Assembly (NCBI GenBank): GCA_022578605.1
Contig: MU394138.1
Span: 1 to 64,000 of the forward strand
DNA: 64,000 nucleotides
DNA from: Camillea tinctor
Taxonomy: Eukaryota; Ascomycota; Sordariomycetes; Xylariales; Xylariaceae
Reading direction: 5' to 3'
The notes beneath the pieces were generated by a model, which saw nothing but the letters and a program-made list of their open reading frames with translations, searched no databases and was not told the DNA's origin. Both the position numbers and the translations under genes were made by a program. Of this stretch, positions 23,342-36,243 are shown in pieces (the first letter of the stretch is position 1; the number at the start of each line of letters is the position of its first letter).

Positions 23342-26300
23342 TCATGTCTCGATAGCCATGGCATCGTCTGCAAACCCATCTTCAAGCGTAAGATCGAGTA
23401 TCCGCGCATATTGTACCGTGAGACGTTGTAGCTCTCGGAATTTTCCTAGATAAGACGAGAGATATTAGTATCCAATGCTAATGATGTATTGTTCCCTTTT
23501 TTTCTCTCTCCTCTTTTGTTTGGATGACAAACTTACCAAGGATAAGAACTACCCCCTTAAGGAGTTCCTTTCGGTCCCACCCGCAAATGCTCTCTTCCTT
23601 GCTGTTCCAACCCCTACCCTGGTCCTTGTGTTCACCTTCATCCTTTTTGTCCTGGAGCACACCGCCCAAGAGACTATTCAATAGCTCTTCAACTTTCCCA
23701 CGGTGGCCCTCAGCTCCGATTCGTTTGGCATACATAAACAGATATAGTCTGAACTCCTCCTTGGAGCCCAGGTTCAATGCTCCTGCAATGCGATTTTCCA
23801 GATGGGCAATGCTAACACTTGATTCGAATGTCTCGAAGCCATCCCGCGACAGTAACGTCTTAATAAGGCGCTGCAGGGTATATGCTCTACCCTTCAGGAG
23901 GAATTCATTTGTTGTATGCCTCTCTAGGAAGGGGATGATGCCTGCCGAAACCGTAGCCGCATCACTCTTCTCATCCGCGGGGGGCACAGAGCCGACGGCG
24001 GTTGATTGTAGCGAACCAACTGACGAATCGTTGCTATTCCAATATTGACTTCCTACAGCCCACCATGATTCAGAAACACGTTGCCACGAATACATGCTGG
24101 GCGAATAATAGTATCCATCACCATTCGTCAACGTGACAATGATATGGCCGTTTGAGTTTAGATGGGCCGAAGTGACTCCGGGACCCGGCATAGCGTGATG
24201 CGTTTGCAGAGAGCTAACGGCAATCTCAAGAATGGGAGCTAGGGAAACCGGAGGATGCGGTGAAGAAAGTGTGTTAATATTCCACACGTAGCACATGCCG
24301 GCTGCAGTAATACAGAGTAACCACCAGCCACGGCACTCGAGAATTACCGGTTGGGACTCTAGTACCATTGCATTGATCATTCGACGACCTGCTGGTGTCC
24401 ATGTGTACAAGCTTCCATCCTCGCAAGCCGCTGCCCAGAACCTTTTACTCCCGGTTACGAGAATAATAGCACGTGGGAGATAGTCTTCCCAGAGGAGCGA
24501 GCCGCGCTTAGTTGCGGTAATATGCGACGGGTCCCGAATCGAAACCGGGTTCTTGGCTTCTAGGATAATATTTTCCGGAAATTTCGATGCCTCGTCTAGA
24601 GAACCGTCCTCTAGGAGAACGCCTCGTTCCAAAGGACGTAAAATATGTGATCTTACTTTAGGAACGGCAAGTCTGACCTGAGATATAGCAATTGATGGGT
24701 TGAGAACTGCTGGCCGGAGATACTCCGGAGTAGGGACCAATCCGTGCGTAGGAGGCTCTAATGCAGCCGGCTCCAAACCGTCTGCTCCGTTCCGCATGAT
24801 GGGCCTCGGCCCGGTCGCTTGTCGTTTGCTAGGTTGCTCTTCGTCCTCCTCACTCTCGACAATTGCCTTTCTCTTGTTACCGAGGAGCATCGCAGCAAGG
24901 CCACCTTCCGGGAGGCCATCATATGGCTTTGAAAGATCCAGAATCGTTTGGGGAGCATCATTTTGTGCTGCCTTGGATGAACTAGATCCCACTAACTGCG
25001 TTTGCGGGAGGGATGATTGGCCGGTTCCAGACGAAGAGATAAGCATGGGTGCAACTCTCTTCTTCCCATCCTTGGTTATCGTGACTCGTGATTTTAATTC
25101 GTTTACACGTTGGGCAGTCTTGTCGGCCGTCTCCTGTGCTGTCGCCGCCGCTTTCTCCTTTTCTTTGTCCTTCGCCTTCTCCTTTTCCTTTTCTGCATCG
25201 GCATCAGTTTGTCCATTGCTTGTTGAAGGTACTGGCGTAGTGGCTCCTGTCTTCACGCCGTTTGTGGCAGGTGTCGCATCTTTCGGTAGCGGGTGAAAAT
25301 CACCCATCAGAGCACCCATCCTAGACTCGGCACCTTTACGCTCCCCCTCCTTACTATGATTTTCCAGCTGGAGCCCATCCACATCTTCTGCAATACCCAT
25401 GGCTTTTCGCGATGCTCCATACTTAGACAGGGCCTTATCTGTCTCTTCCAGATTCGCAACCCAGCCTAATTCTCCAGTTTCAAACTTGACCGTGACAATA
25501 CCTCCATCGAGGCTGGATGCGAACAATGTCTGGCCATCGGGGGTCCAGGCAAGATCGGATATAGATTTTGATGCCAAGTCCTGTAATATGACCACTGGTC
25601 TGGATGAGTTGGTATTCCAGATACTCAAGGTTTTGTCTTGGCCAGCAGATGCGATGACGGTGACCAACGAGCCACCGGAAGAAGAGTGCCCATTTGCCGT
25701 GCCATTCTCGACGGGTTTCTTCGTATGAAATAGCCGTGGTGAGAACATGCAGACTTCGGTGGGGCCTTCATGCCCGATCAAGTTGATTTCGCTATCCCAT
25801 CTTGCTCGCTCAATGATAGCAACAGAACTCACGGGTCCATTGACAGCATTGGCAGCAGCAATGTGGTTCCCATCGGGCGACCAAGAGCATCTTCTGAAGT
25901 ATGTAGTCAACGGCGATGATTTGAAGGGAGCGCTGATGGTGGTCTCGAGCTGGAAGTTGTTCACCATATCATGCTGTGTCGCATTAGGAGCGGGAGAGGT
26001 GAATCGGAATATCTTGATGGTTCGATCGTCACTGGCGGTGGCAAAGAATTTGTTGGCGGGATCGAAAGTAATTCCCTTGACGTGACTTTGATGAATGGAC
26101 AAAACTTTCAGCTTCTCGAACGTGTGCCCGGACCATACAACCACCTTGGAGTCCAAACCAACCGACACAAGTATAGAACCATCGTGAGACCAGGCCAGGT
26201 CCTGGACATCGTTATCGTGGCCGATCAACCGCCTCGATGTCTTCCAGTTTTCGACAGGAGGCGGCTCGTTAGTTCCAAATGGGGCGATGGCAGGGGGGCC

Positions 26301-26804
26301 GCTCTCAAGCTGGTAGATACATATAATCTTGTCATCGGCACCGGAGGCAAGATATCGGCCATTGGGGGAGAAGCGAACGGAATGGATAGTACCTAGATGA
26401 TGGCTCATGTGACATAGCTGACGCGGTTCGGTATAGGAGCGATCATCGGAGTTGTAGATAGATTCGGTTGACCAGACGCGAACATGACCATCTTACGAGA
26501 GGGAGAGGGGGGATAGCATCAGCGATTGGTTCAGCAGAGCGAGGTTTGACAGCTCGGTAATAACAGAGACAGGGACAGACATACCACCACCAGCGGTTGC
26601 GAGGCGCTTCCCATCGGGGGATACATGACAGCTGTATACTTCGAAATCTTTCTGTTCGCCTAGAAAATAGTTAGTTGGATGAATCAGTCAGCATACGAAC
26701 TGCGAGCTCTGAGCAAGTCGAGAGCGGTAGCTGCGCATATATCTATCTTCTGGGAGTTTTGGCTCACCTTTATGGCTTAGCCACGATGGTTTGATTATGC
26801 GCAT
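23342..26804 (-). CDS. hir1: Histone chaperone Hir1/HIRA
   Basis: Hir1 is a subunit of the HIR complex, which deposits H3-H4 independently of replication and represses histone genes. Four exons (26804-26768, 26659-26585, 26491-23537, 23445-23342) give 1056 residues; donors are GTGAGC, GTATGT and GTAAGT. The start MRIIKPSWLSHK and the following text are characteristic of HIRA orthologues. The N-terminal half is a WD40 propeller (about 1-380; blades include FSPNGRYLASGADDKIICIY and LAWSHDGSILVSVGLDSKVV). A disordered Lys/Glu/Ala-rich linker comes next. A short B-domain-like segment around ITKDGKKRVAPMLIS would contact Asf1. The C-terminal Hira domain runs from about residue 630 to the end. A mis-read of the last intron would add a spurious tail; the spliced end DGFADDAMAIET fits better. 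Length is normal. It is divergent from the LAMTOR1-like gene. Confidence 0.96.
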
Positions 26805-28764
26805 GATGTAGAAATAGGAATATCGAGAGTGGTAATTATTCGCATGTCGACATGAGGGTTAATATTCGGCGCGCTGATGTGAATCGAGGGATATGGGGGT
26901 CGGGATGATGGGGGAAGAGGTAGGCTTTGGCGAAATTGGGAAATTGAAGTTGTTGTTGAGAGAAGGGAGATTTTGTTGCGTTGCGCGCGTTATCGAAAAA
27001 AAAAAGAAAAAGAAAAGAAGAAGAAAAAAAAGTTGATCTATGATCGTTTTCCCATGTCAGTGCGTTTAGTTGTCAATCGCGGGCAACTTTGCCTTTGTGC
27101 CTTGTCGCGCGACGCGGGCCGAGTCTACTTTCAATAAAAGTGGACCGAAATTCAGTTTCCCAACTTTTGCCTTTCGTTATGTAATCTCACAGCCCATTGG
27201 AACCAGCCAACCAGAGCCTTTAGATAATTGAACCTAAGTACTATGTATGTATAACTACCTATATAAGTACACTTACATTAATAACCCCATATGGTATATT
27301 CAAGTAATTGGGATTTCTCTAACATAACTTATACCATTAGATACCTAGGTATGTAAAATAGAATTTGTAAAATAGGATTTAAATATTTAAATATTTGATG
27401 CGTTGAAAAAATGGTTGGTGGATATGATACTAGGTAGTATGTATATGCAGGTGATTAATGTATAAGTTATGTATACATAACTTTAAAACCTTCATACCTA
27501 ATGTAAGAAATCCATGGCCTGCTGGGTTGTACCTAATTGTCGGGAATTGATCCAGTCACCAGGCAGGCAGACAGCTTGGGTCTTACGTATGTTAACATCC
27601 ACCGTAGAGGTACTCCGTATGCATATGCAAAGCCGATGGTCTGGCCATAGAATACTTCATCGAGTGACCTCATACTTAACGCACTAGAAACTCTGCAAAT
27701 CAAAATCAATTTGCGAATGTAGATCTAAGCTAGTCCTTTAGATCAGACCTAGACCTTTTATGCCTGGTAAGCAAAAAGTCGCATACATATAACAGAATAC
27801 TCATAGGGTTAGCAAATCAATAGGATCGTGTTACGGAAGAACGGGATCGTTACCCTATACGTTTGACTTATAAAATGGACCAGGCCTACCTAAAAGTTGT
27901 CCGCAAATCAAGTGCGACTCTAAAACCTGACGGGCCAGCGCGAACACGAAAGCTAAAATGGATTGCAGTAGTTCGTTGGAGGTGTTTCCAGAACCGGTCT
28001 AGGTACATATGCCGGTATAATATTTTTATGTAGGTGCTTAAAAACTTAATTCTAGAAGCTATCGACGTTATGTACCTAGTAGGTAAACCTACACTAGGTA
28101 CAAATTTTACATATCTAGGCAGGTACTAACCCTACGAAAATTGAGTTTGAGTTTAAGATCTCTTTTTCTTTTTTTTTCTTCTTTTTTCTCTGCTTCGTTT
28201 TCAAAGTACTTCGTGCTTACAGATGTGGACGTACCTAGCCTTGAAGGGATAGAATTAGGTAGGTACACTAGGAATAAGGTTGAAAATAAGTTCACTAGTC
28301 TGTGGCGTCATTGTCATGTGGCGTTCGTTCCAGGTGATGAAATTTAGGAAGTGAGACATCTCCCAGGGCCAGGGGCTGATGGTTTATAGGGAAGTTACTA
28401 ACTAGGTAGGTAGGTTAGGTAGTAAGTAAGGAGTAGGTAAGTGACGGTAATATTATGTAATAATGCACGGACCCTCTGCAAATCGCGCTTCCTCAAGGAA
28501 CTTCCCAAGTCCAAACTCTTCCCACATCCTACATCCAACCATCTTGCGACCAGCATCAACGCCTCATTCTAACTCTCGCCCAGGTTCACCTAGGCAGATT
28601 ATACAATCCTTATGGTTCTTAATTAACTAGAGTTTGACATGGGACAATTATCCTGGTCCAGACTTTCTTACTATACCTCTTTTCTCTAAGCCTATTCGCT
28701 CTTGCGCATCTACTTTTTTGCCCTCTTCTTTTTGTTCCTTTTCTTCTTCTTTTTTTTAGTTATC
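26805..28764. promoter_or_regulatory. Divergent promoter region of hir1 and LAMTOR1-like gene
   Basis: About 2 kb between divergently transcribed genes. It is AT-leaning and contains many TAGGTA/TACCTA words, including the palindrome TACCTAGGTA at 27342-27351. A pyrimidine-rich tract precedes the LAMTOR1-like ATG. No reading frame of note was seen. Confidence 0.55.
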
Positions 28765-29398
28765 ATGGGTATTTGCGCTTCTTGTCTTGGGGGTCGGCGC
28801 AATGATACCTACGACGAGGTATGCATATACATATGGTCATGCTGATCTACCTACTAACACCGCCTGTAGGATGACGTGTCCCGTCTACTCTTCGACGATG
28901 CGAACAATATGCAGTACGGCAGTTTCGGCGAACATACCCTAAACCCCCAAGCCGATCCACTCGAGTCGCAGCGAGAAGCCGAAGCTCTCCAGAGAGTAGT
29001 AGCGCGAACATCCAAGTGCGTAAACCCGTCCTGTTCATAATGTTATAGTGTATATTATTTTATGTTATACTATAACCCATCTCCCCCAGCTCGTCCTGCT
29101 GACAAAGTCGCGTAGCAATCTGGTTGATGTCTTTGAGATAGCTCCCCAGGAGACTCAGAGAACACAACCCGTCTTATTCTCCGGCCAAGACGTTCGTCTG
29201 GCCCGGTACCAGAATATTCTATCCAAACTCTCCACGGATTCTGGGGGTACCCCTGTTGACGGGAACTATGGACCTGTCGAATGGTTGGTAAGCGAGGAGA
29301 GCGCTATAGACCTCCATGGGGAAGGCCCCAGCATCAAGGAGGCATCAGGTGAGCCTCTCGTAGGCACATTTGCAGATGCTGCTGCTGCGGTGGCATAG
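28765..29398 (+). CDS. LAMTOR1/p18-like (Meh1/Ego1-type) lysosomal membrane anchor
   Basis: This protein anchors the Ragulator/EGO complex to the vacuole or late endosome, where it recruits Rag GTPases to activate TORC1. Three exons (28765-28818, 28870-29015, 29116-29398) give 160 residues, the usual size. The N-terminus MGICASCLGGRR carries a myristoylation Gly2 and nearby Cys4 and Cys7 for palmitoylation. The central QREAEALQRVVARTSNNLVD stretch is the conserved helical core, followed by VFEIAP. The second intron (100 bp) has a GTGCGT donor and a CTGAC branch site close to its CGTAG acceptor; this splice keeps NNLVDVF intact, which supports it. The first exon is only 18 codons, so automated annotation could miss it. 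The C-terminal 60 residues are less conserved and end in an Ala-rich tail. Confidence 0.88.
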
Positions 29399-30749
29399 GT
29401 ATCGGATGATACACAAAAAAGGGGAAGGTTGTAGTACGGAATCACAAGATGGAGACAGTCAGCATTGGCCCCGACGCCCGCGCAGATCCGATATCCCACT
29501 CTGCACTCTTTGGCCGGGCCGGTCTCTCGATGGGGTCTACTACGGCCTGGATGGGTTTAGGCGGGTCTCTTGCGACCCAATATGGGGTTTTTGACGGGGG
29601 ATGGGGGCCCTATACTACATTAAGTCAATCAGGACAGTATAAGCCGTCATACTTGCATCCTACTGGCTCTGGAAGAGCCAATCAACTCTTGGACCTAAGT
29701 CCTATGATTACATATCCATTTAGTAGCAGACACGTGCCAATTCCGTCCTCTGCTTGACGGTGGAGTTTTCTTTTATAAAAAGTCCCGCTTTCTAGCGCAA
29801 AAATAATGATATCAAATGCTTCTGGCCGGCTTCGGTGTATCGACGGCGGGGAGTCGTTGACAGGAGGCTCACATTACATGTAATGATGTGCTTTTTCAGA
29901 ACCACAGCGGGAGTCTGTGCGTCAGATCTGACCAGTCAACGGGCATTCCCGCACGCATGCCCCATATTGAGGTCTCGTCCACTCAACCACAAGCCCCGAA
30001 AGGAGCTGCTCTAGGGTTGTAAGTAGCTGGGGAATATGCAGACTGCATCTTTGCCCCCCATCAAGCGGTCGAGTCTGTACCCAGCAAATCCCCCCTCCTA
30101 CCATTCTTCTTTCTCTCATACTTTACTAGGTTAAGATATTCCAGTGACTTAGCTATTTACAGGTGCTTCGGCCTAGTTTCAAATAGGACATGTCGGTTAT
30201 ATAATTAGGGGGCTCAATTTCGGGTTCAGAATAACTTAGGACGTCCGGTTTTCGGTTCTGTTGGGCAGTCTTCTTTTAATGGAAATCTCCGTTCCTGAAT
30301 CACAAAGATTCTGAGGTTTTTTTTTTTCGGGTGGTTGGTTTGGTCCTGAAATATGCTTTTGTCCAGACATATCAGTAGCAGCATCAGCATCAATAGTCGA
30401 CATTAACAGCACCGGCATCCCCCGAAACTCCAGAGTGAGCAGAAGAGAACTACTTCAGAGCCAAGTCCGGTTTTTCTTTTTTTGAAAACTACGAAGGAAA
30501 GTCATCTGCTTATTCGATAATGTCATACAGAGTACAAAGGACCGGCTTCCTAGCGCAACCTCTCAGTGGCCAAAATGTTTTCGTAACCCCGATTCCCAGT
30601 GGTACCTATTGATACTAAAGGCACCACAAGCTTGCCCCTGATGTTTCCTCATCAGGCCATCAAGCCTTCTCCACCGATTTTACACAGGTATGCTCCGAAT
30701 TTAAGAAATATCGCCGCCTTGCGAGACCCACGAGTCATTTCCCGCGCAC
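29399..30749. other. Intergenic region, no gene seen
   Basis: About 1.35 kb between two convergent genes. Open frames exist, such as one near 29449-29757, but they lack any recognisable domain or splice structure. Confidence 0.55.
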
Positions 30750-31082
30750 TCAAACCACCGAATATTGCCTCTGCTGATGTTGATACTGCATATTATGGAT
30801 CGCCTCGTTAACATCTCCCTTCTCTTTCTCGGCCTTCTCGATAGTTGCTGTTCGGTTCCCTTCTCTGCGCCACCGGCTTATGTCGCTTTCAAGCTTCTTG
30901 AATTTCCGTTGCTTCTTTTCGATGTCTTTGCAAAGTTTGCAGTTGTCCTGTTCCTGATTGGTATTGTAGACCAACTTCAGGCCGCATGTCTCCCCTGTGC
31001 GGTATTCTTTTGTACATTGCTGGCGGAAATGTCCCCACCGCCAGTAACCGCAGTTCCAACGTGTTTGCTCAAAGTAACACAT
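30750..31082 (-). CDS. Small conserved fungal Cys/Trp-rich protein of unknown function
   Basis: A single exon of 110 residues begins MCYFEQTRWNCGYWRWGHF. The first 50 residues hold six Cys and several Trp and Tyr (C2, C11, C23, C33, C48, C51). A charged, Lys/Glu/Arg-rich helical half (about 52-95, IEKKQRKFKKLESDISRWRR) and a Gln-rich end follow. I recognise this layout as a widespread, unnamed family of small proteins in Pezizomycotina; its function is unknown to me. The paired Cys could bind zinc, which is inference. It has no signal peptide. It is the only gene I can support between 29.4 and 40.2 kb, and codon use is unremarkable. Confidence 0.78.
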   Translation of the reverse strand: MCYFEQTRWNCGYWRWGHFRQQCTKEYRTGETCGLKLVYNTNQEQDNCKLCKDIEKKQRKFKKLESDISRWRREGNRTATIEKAEKEKGDVNEAIHNMQYQHQQRQYSVV

Positions 31083-34000
31083 CGTCGTTGAGTTGGGTGG
31101 TCGATCTGGGGTAGCTTCTGGTGGTCTGACTGTATTGCTTCTACCCCATCGTTAGCCATCTAAGTCATCTTTCTCCTAAAAAGGGGGGGGGCAGGGCGCA
31201 TCATAGCAGAAAAACAGGTGGACTATACCTATAGGTTCTCAATCCCTACTAATGTCGTTGCAGACTCTCTTAAGCAAGAATGGTCTTGTGCGCAGAGAGA
31301 ATTGGTTTTGTGTTGTGATGATGTTTTTTTAACTACGCTATCTCAAGACAAGAGACCCATCCGGAGGTCGATGCCAAATATTTATATGCTTTCCCCTATT
31401 CACTCCCCCAACACCTTGGCCCTCCACGGATACCCTCCACCCGACATACATATTCGACATGCGTTGGCAACGTCCTTTCACTACATGCTCGCAAGATGTC
31501 TGCCCGAAGGCATCACAAACGACCACAGAGGATTGGTCCATGACAACTCAGCCTATCTGCTAATTGGGGTTGCATGGCCACCTAACGTTCTCTTCCGTCC
31601 AACGTCTTTATTCCAACGTTATCTGGATGCCACGTTGGCGATAGTTCAATTTCCACCGGCTTAATTTTCCCCACCTGGGTACAAGGACCCTGACAGGTTG
31701 GCCGATGATGAACATCTGCTAACTACCTGATTCGAGAGCCATGAGCTAACCCCGTTTCTTTGCCCTGACCCCATTGGCTCGATTTCATCGTTTTGGAATA
31801 GTACCTCGTCAAGATTCTACAAGCGACATCAGCCTCGACTTTTGAGGTCCCCCTTGTCATCCCTTCCCGTCTCACGCAGAGTTGGATCGTTTTCCCGTCT
31901 TCTGCAACCACCAGGATGGACCATCCCCACTGGACTATGCAGGCCATTTGGCTATCCGCGGCTAGGTCACGACCATGCCTTGTGAGGCAACTTACATTTT
32001 AGGACGAGCATGGTAGGACGATCACTGGAACATGCACTCATGTTTCCTCCCTTGCCGCGCCCCGGGCGCCGGTTAAGACACCCACCAATGGTTTACCCCC
32101 CGTAAGATGCTAAATCATACGTCCCTCTTTATAGTAGCGGTGATATACTAATCTGGGGGAGCTGTTGGGTTCTTCCCCTTTTTGTCCCTGATGCTCCTAT
32201 ATGGCGTTATCCACCCCGGCCGGGTGATTGCTCGCTTTCGCCACCAGTCACCATTGCTACCTCTGACCGGATTCAGTTTTATTGGGTTCTATCTCACCCT
32301 GTCCTCGAGTGGTCCAGCTCAGCAAGCCACATCGGGAAAGACGATATTGCCCTGACGCAACTTGGACTCGGCCTGCAGCTCGCGCCAACAGAGAGACCAT
32401 AACACATCGTTCGAGCACTTCTGACATCCGATACAACCGGCACAGAAGTCCCGGGTATCCTTGGATCCTTTCTCTACGGCGACAACACATCAAATATACT
32501 CGAGCGTTGAATTATGATGAGCGATACCCTGCTAACGGTGGCACCCCCTTAACCGAGCGGACTGGGTGCTTGTTCTGCGGCCGCTTTCAACGGCCGGCCA
32601 GATAAGAGCAACATAAACAACAACTGCTTTTCTCTCTCCCTCTTTCTCTCTCCAAAATACCGCAGGACTCTCCACTCACACTGTTTGAATCCAGCAGCGT
32701 GCGAGAGAATCTTCTGCTTCAGCTATACATGATTTAAACATTCTAAGGATCTTCATCAGGTTGTCATTGGACCAGCGACGTGGCAATGCGCCTCTGGCCG
32801 GACCCACCTGCACGAATTCATCCCCTAGCCTTGAGTAAAATTCGTGTCCGGACGAGATATACGTTGCGAACCTTTCCTGGTTTTTCTTTCTGTCACGGTC
32901 GATAAGCTGGCTACGATCGTGGCTGCATCCCGCTCTTAGTTTTGGTTCTGGTTCTAATTATACATAGCCTTAGTGGAGGATATTTTCGTTTCAGCTTAGA
33001 TCGACGTCTCACTCGAGATCTAACGTTGTTCAATGCCGGGACAATCGCAAAATTAGCTACCATTCAGATCTAGAGCTGTTTTGGGCTACAACCAGACTAG
33101 ACGAAATACAGGGACATGATGTTAGTGGTACAATGTAATAAGAAATCAACCTCCTAGAATCTAGAATCGACAACTTTCAACGTAACTCAATTTTGCTCCC
33201 GTGACGTAGAACAGCTTCTGATGCATAATCCTGTCATATTCGGCCATATCATATGTCTTTACTATGTACTTGGCTCCATACCAAATCTTAGACTAGGTTC
33301 AGAGCTTGATCACACATGCTATCTAGCAATGACATGTGTCCCTCTTAACTACCAGGGGCAAACCAACAAGCAAGTTAAGTTTTGGGCATCACTTATACCC
33401 TTTCCATATGTCGCTCCGGAACAGCTGACGTAGGCAATGGATTCCAGAAAAAAACATGGATGAGAAAGAAATCATGCTCGTTTCTTCTTCAGTGTTTTAA
33501 GCTCAGGTACCCGTGGCGTAGCACCGCGGATACCTAACCCCGTCGGCAAAGGGATCACGCAGTTGGAAATGCAGGCTTTCTTATTCTAGTGCTAAGTCAG
33601 GTTAAATTTTACGTCTCGTCTCGTCTCGTAATGGCACGTCTCTGGTGCTCTCTAGCGCAGGCCGGTGTCAGAGAGACCGCCTCCAGGGGGGGGCCTAGTT
33701 CTATTATGAATGACCTGTGTTTTCTTTTCGGGGGGACCTTGGTCATCAGACCGTTGTAGGCCACGGGCCGTTCCGTTCCAAAGGGCTTGACACAATCGCC
33801 AATCTTGTGGTCCCAAAACGACGTTTCCCATGGAATCCCGTCAAGGGAAATGTGAGTCATGATAACGAGAACCGGCACGTAGATAGATATTAAAGAAAAG
33901 CTCACCTAGGTTAACCAATCGGGGCCTTTGAGATGTCAAGACACCCTATAAATTTCTACTGAGACATGATTAATTCCGGCCACACTAGAAGCAAATCATG

Positions 34001-34366
34001 TGTTATCGAGCACATGCGTACCCCCCTATGTCGTTCAGAGTAAGCAAAGGACCGTACTGTTGATTTAACCCAACAATGCCACTTCGCAACCCTCCACCAT
34101 ACAAAGTACTCATCATCATCTCCCTCCTTCGTCTATAATGGGGGTAGAAATGACGGTGGGGATGACAAGGTCCCCCTGGGCGTACCAGCATTGCAGAACA
34201 AGGAGACCACACCCTCTTCGACTCCAAGGCAAGAGGGTCTGACATGCAGAGATGGTGTTTTGTTCTAAGCCGCATAGAACGTACCATTGCCAGCTCATTG
34301 GTGGTTGGGGGCCGGAAGGAGAGCTGGTGGTCGCAGCGGGACGCGCGCCTCGACCCATCCGGAGAC

Positions 34367-34447
34367 CACACACACACACGCCCACATACACTTTCACACT
34401 TTCACACATACTCACACATGCTCACACATGCTCACACATATACAATA
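34367..34447. repeat. CA-rich microsatellite
   Basis: A (CA)7 run grades into imperfect CACA-TAC and CACATGCT units over about 80 bases. Confidence 0.8.
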
Positions 34448-35671
34448 CCACCGAGAGAATATGTACATCAGCGCCGCTGTATGAAACGCAAAAATGCACT
34501 AACCAGTCAACCACGAGAGTCCATGGTATCCCTGATGGGCTAAGCTTACACTACAGTTCGTGCCTCGAATCGCTTCTCGGCTCTGTCGTGTAACCGCTGC
34601 CTATTCTATATAGGGGGCGCGCCTCAATTCGCTCGCTATAATCCATAGCCGCAGCATTATTCCCCCCCCTCCCCCCTTTTTTTTTTCCCTGCAAGCGCAA
34701 AGCCCTGTTCTTTCTCTCTCTCTCCCTTTCTCACCGTGTCCCTTCACCGTCTCTTACAAATCCCGAGTAGGGCTTTATCCAGAAACCATCCTAATGGTCG
34801 AAAGCAAAGAGAGTTTCCCAGATCACCGGCCTGGGTTGAACAAGGGAATGAGTTGTCCGTTCAAGGACCCCTTCTGATTTCGGTATTACAGGGGGAGGTG
34901 ATTGGAACGGGTCCACGCTACCGGTTCCTCTATCTCTCGCACTTCGATCTCTCTTTCTGTTTTAAAACGAATTTCCTCGGTCGAAGCTCCGCGGCGGATG
35001 TGCTCGCATAGCATGGGGGAAGGGGAGGGGGAGCTGCGAGGTGATCTGACGTTTTTCTCTTCTCCCTTTCCCTCCCATTCCCACCCCCTCCCCTCCTGTT
35101 CTATCTGCACCGCAGGGTTGCACCTGACAACGGTCTAAGGGGGGAAAGCAAGATAGACATCATTACCCAGCTATAGGTACTCATCCTTTCGCCCTTTCCT
35201 CATTTCTTCGGCGAGATATAGGACAACCCCCTAGACACTGCTATTTCATGGTTCGCCTCATTTTCTCCCGGGTGACTCCGGCGAAGGCAGTTAGCTGCAC
35301 CTCCTACCCTCGCCCTCGAGCCCAATGGGGACGACTAAGAGGGAACGACTAAGACTAAGACGGTAAACTACTCATTGGGCATTGATCTTGGCCGGGAAAA
35401 CGGTCTTCGAGGGATGTTAGACCGGGGGGGTGTGGTCACGACCAGTTATGCCGACCTAGGAGAGAACCAAAAATGGTGAATTATACAGAAACAGAAAGAT
35501 AATGAGTGAAAGAGAGAATAAAGAAGGGGAAAAACAAAAAACGATAGGAATATTGAACGGAGTAAGCAAGAAGTGGTAGACATAGAGAGGAATCAAGAAA
35601 AAAGGGGGGGCCGAATTTTTAGAGACCCGCCCCGCCGTTCATCCCCCGCGTTGACAAGGAGGTAAATCATT

Positions 35672-35730
35672 GACATACATACATGACCATACATACATAC
35701 ATACCTAACCTACATTACATTACATACACA
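35672..35730. repeat. (ACAT)n microsatellite
   Basis: Imperfect ACAT tetranucleotide repeats, continued by ACATT units. Confidence 0.75.
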
Positions 35731-36216
35731 TAACCCATACCCCTAGCATTACATACAGGACAGACATACATATACATAACCAGGGTAGGAGTACCACTAA
35801 AAGAGAGCAAGAAAACACACACACATACAAAAAAAACAAATTTATAAGTGTATGTGACTTACACGTCATTGACACCCCCTAAACCCGAATCGTACCTAGC
35901 CTAAGGGGGGGAGTAGTTGAAGATGGGGGGAAAAGGACAGGACAGCCATAGAGAGGAAACTTACAGCAAATCCACGTTTTCTTTTTGTCAAAATTTCTTT
36001 CGTTTCCGTATGCCAGGTACACGCAATATTCTGAACCTAGAATTTCGTTTCTTTTTTTTTCTCTTCTCCTCACCTATCCACGTCACTTTCTTTGCTTTTA
36101 TTTTATTCTGTCTAGCTAGTTTAGGAACGGAGTGAAGCCGAGAAGTTAAAAAAGAAAAAGAAAAAAAAGGAGTTATTGATTCCTTGCTCTCTCCCCTCCC
36201 CCCTTTTCTCTCTCTT

Positions 36217-36243
36217 ACACACACACACACACACACGCACACA
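36217..36243. repeat. (AC)n microsatellite
   Basis: About twelve AC dinucleotides with one GC interruption near the end. Confidence 0.85.

Noticed and set aside
31218..31664. Open frame of about 148 codons
   Set aside because: No domain, no signal peptide, ordinary codon use, and no homology I recognise.
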